DNA of 5,786 bases from Sandaracinaceae bacterium (GTDB lineage Bacteria; Myxococcota_A; Polyangia; Polyangiales; Houyiibacteriaceae), in contig JAAZAH010000203.1 of NCBI GenBank assembly GCA_012514415.1, forward strand, positions 1 to 5,786, in the 5' to 3' direction. Made by a program: the position numbers and the translations under genes. The notes under the pieces are model-generated. The model made no database searches and had not been told where the DNA came from. It worked only from the letters and a program-made list of their open reading frames with translations. Each line of letters starts with the position of its first letter. Within the stretch, counting starts at the first letter, position 1. Shown here in pieces: positions 4,990-5,786 of the stretch.

Positions 4990-5786
4990 TCACGGGGGCG
5001 CGCCTGCCGCCACATTTTTCGCTTCCGCACATTCAATGAAGGCGAGCTCGACCCCGCCACTTGTGCCGTAAACAAGGCCATAAGCGCCATCACCCAGCTT
5101 GGCGATCGATGGGCGCGCGGCGCTTCCATCCCGCCCTCGAAGGGCCAGGGGCTCGGTGAGTGCGTCGTCTTCGAGGACGCGGAGGATGAGCTCTCTTGGC
5201 GCGCGCTCCTCACGAGCGAGCGGGCGATCGGCCACGAAAAGAAGGCGGTCTTCGTCCACGATTGCGGCATCCGCGCGCAGCAGGCCAAATCCGAGAGGCG
5301 GCACAACCGAGGCGGGATCGGGCGCGCCCTCGCCTTCGCGGAACCAGCCAATGGCATGCGAGAGATCGATGCCGCGAGCTGCGTAAAGGAGATGAAGCGC
5401 GCCGCCAGAAAGCACACCGCGTAAGAACGCCGGCTCGACGAGATGGGAGATTGGGCGGATGACGCGGGGCTCCGTTTCGCGTTCGAGATCCCACAGAAGG
5501 ACGGGTGAAAAGCCGAGGCGCGCGTCGACGCCGAGGAGGAGCGGTCGATCGGCGCCTTCGACGAAGGAGGGCGCAGATGCGCTCTGCGAAGGCGGAGTGA
5601 GGTCGATGACGCCGAGCGTTTTGAGGTTCCGATCGATGCGGCGGAGAAAAAGGCGAGAGACGCCCTCGATGGCCTTTGAATACGCCAGGAGGAGATGGTC
5701 CCCTTCGCCGTAGAGCGCGGGCGAAAAGCGAGGGTCGAGGCGTTCGTCAATGCGGGCGCGTTTCCCATCCTTGACGCGAAGAAGAT
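4990..5786 (-). CDS. Beta-propeller-like protein of unknown function (5' end outside window)
   Basis: The frame is open from the window edge (first full codon at 5784-5782) to TGA at 4992-4990, giving 264 C-terminal residues; the start is not visible. I do not recognise a named family. The chain shows at least five repeats of about 46-55 residues. Each has a Pro or Ala, a hydrophobic pair, an acidic or Gly turn, a hydrophobic strand often ending in Tyr, and a second strand: SPALYGEGDHLLLAYS (fragment residues 21-36), APSFVEGADRPLLLGV (71-86), EPAFLRGVLSGGALHLLYAA (117-136), DAAIVDEDRLLFVAD (172-186) and RPSIAKLGDGAYGLVYG (224-240), the last followed by GVELAFIECA. This spacing and strand pattern suggest a beta-propeller, possibly six- or seven-bladed when complete, often a secreted or envelope protein; a signal peptide would lie off the window. 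An internal ATG at 5415 would cut through the third repeat and is unlikely to be the start. Codon use matches the neighbours. The coding call is good; the fold is inferred. Confidence 0.78.
   Translation of the reverse strand, partial: LLRVKDGKRARIDERLDPRFSPALYGEGDHLLLAYSKAIEGVSRLFLRRIDRNLKTLGVIDLTPPSQSASAPSFVEGADRPLLLGVDARLGFSPVLLWDLERETEPRVIRPISHLVEPAFLRGVLSGGALHLLYAARGIDLSHAIGWFREGEGAPDPASVVPPLGFGLLRADAAIVDEDRLLFVADRPLAREERAPRELILRVLEDDALTEPLALRGRDGSAARPSIAKLGDGAYGLVYGTSGGVELAFIECAEAKNVAAGAPP

Noticed and set aside
4981..5713. Several + strand open frames over the propeller-like gene
   Set aside because: They are antisense shadows with Arg/Ala-rich products and no motifs.
4896..5768. 290-codon - strand open frame overlapping the propeller-like gene in another frame
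   Set aside because: The product is Ser/Arg/Ala-rich without periodic structure. The adjacent frame has repeats and normal composition and runs through to the edge.
1..5786. Possibility of a novel defence system, mobile element or biosynthetic cluster
   Set aside because: All complete genes are common metabolic enzymes with intact active sites; there are no nucleases, transposases, integrases, reverse transcriptases, toxins or direct-repeat arrays.

Overview
The window looks like ordinary chromosomal DNA from a fairly high-G+C bacterium (roughly 60% by eye). It holds four complete genes on the + strand and one partial - strand gene at each edge. Leucine is written mostly as CTC or CTT and rarely as CTG, and CGATCG is very frequent. 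Both recall some myxobacterial or other delta-proteobacterial-like genomes, but no marker gene is present, so the taxonomic placement is a weak inference. I see no RNA gene, CRISPR array, insertion sequence, phage gene or attachment site.

Layout. At 1-875 (-) is most of a DegT/DnrJ/EryC1-type PLP-dependent sugar aminotransferase whose C-terminus lies outside the window. It diverges across a 75-bp gap from an aldo/keto reductase at 951-1943 (+). After 136 bp without a gene come a DODA-type extradiol dioxygenase at 2080-2877 (+) and, 38 bp later, an alpha/beta hydrolase of the BEM46/ABHD13 kind at 2916-3698 (+). After 113 bp comes an LldD-type FMN-dependent L-lactate dehydrogenase at 3812-4984 (+). 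A partial - strand gene at 4990-5786 converges on it with only 5 bp between the stop codons; its visible 264 residues read as at least five beta-propeller-like repeats and it has no assigned function.

How the genes work together. The reductase, dioxygenase, hydrolase and lactate dehydrogenase are all small-molecule catabolic or redox enzymes, but nothing ties them into one known pathway. The only probable co-transcribed pair is dioxygenase plus hydrolase, and a terminator-like hairpin in their gap may lower expression of the second gene. No dedicated transporter or regulator is encoded.

The more interesting signals are in expression. The four genes with their own upstream regions lack a Shine-Dalgarno sequence and instead have a -10-like hexamer 6 to 8 nt before the ATG, which suggests leaderless transcripts. 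The one operon-internal gene has a clear GAGGG ribosome binding site. Three of the four + strand stop codons lie inside inverted repeats, including a perfect 16-bp palindrome at the end of the reductase. I found no convincing new multi-gene system.
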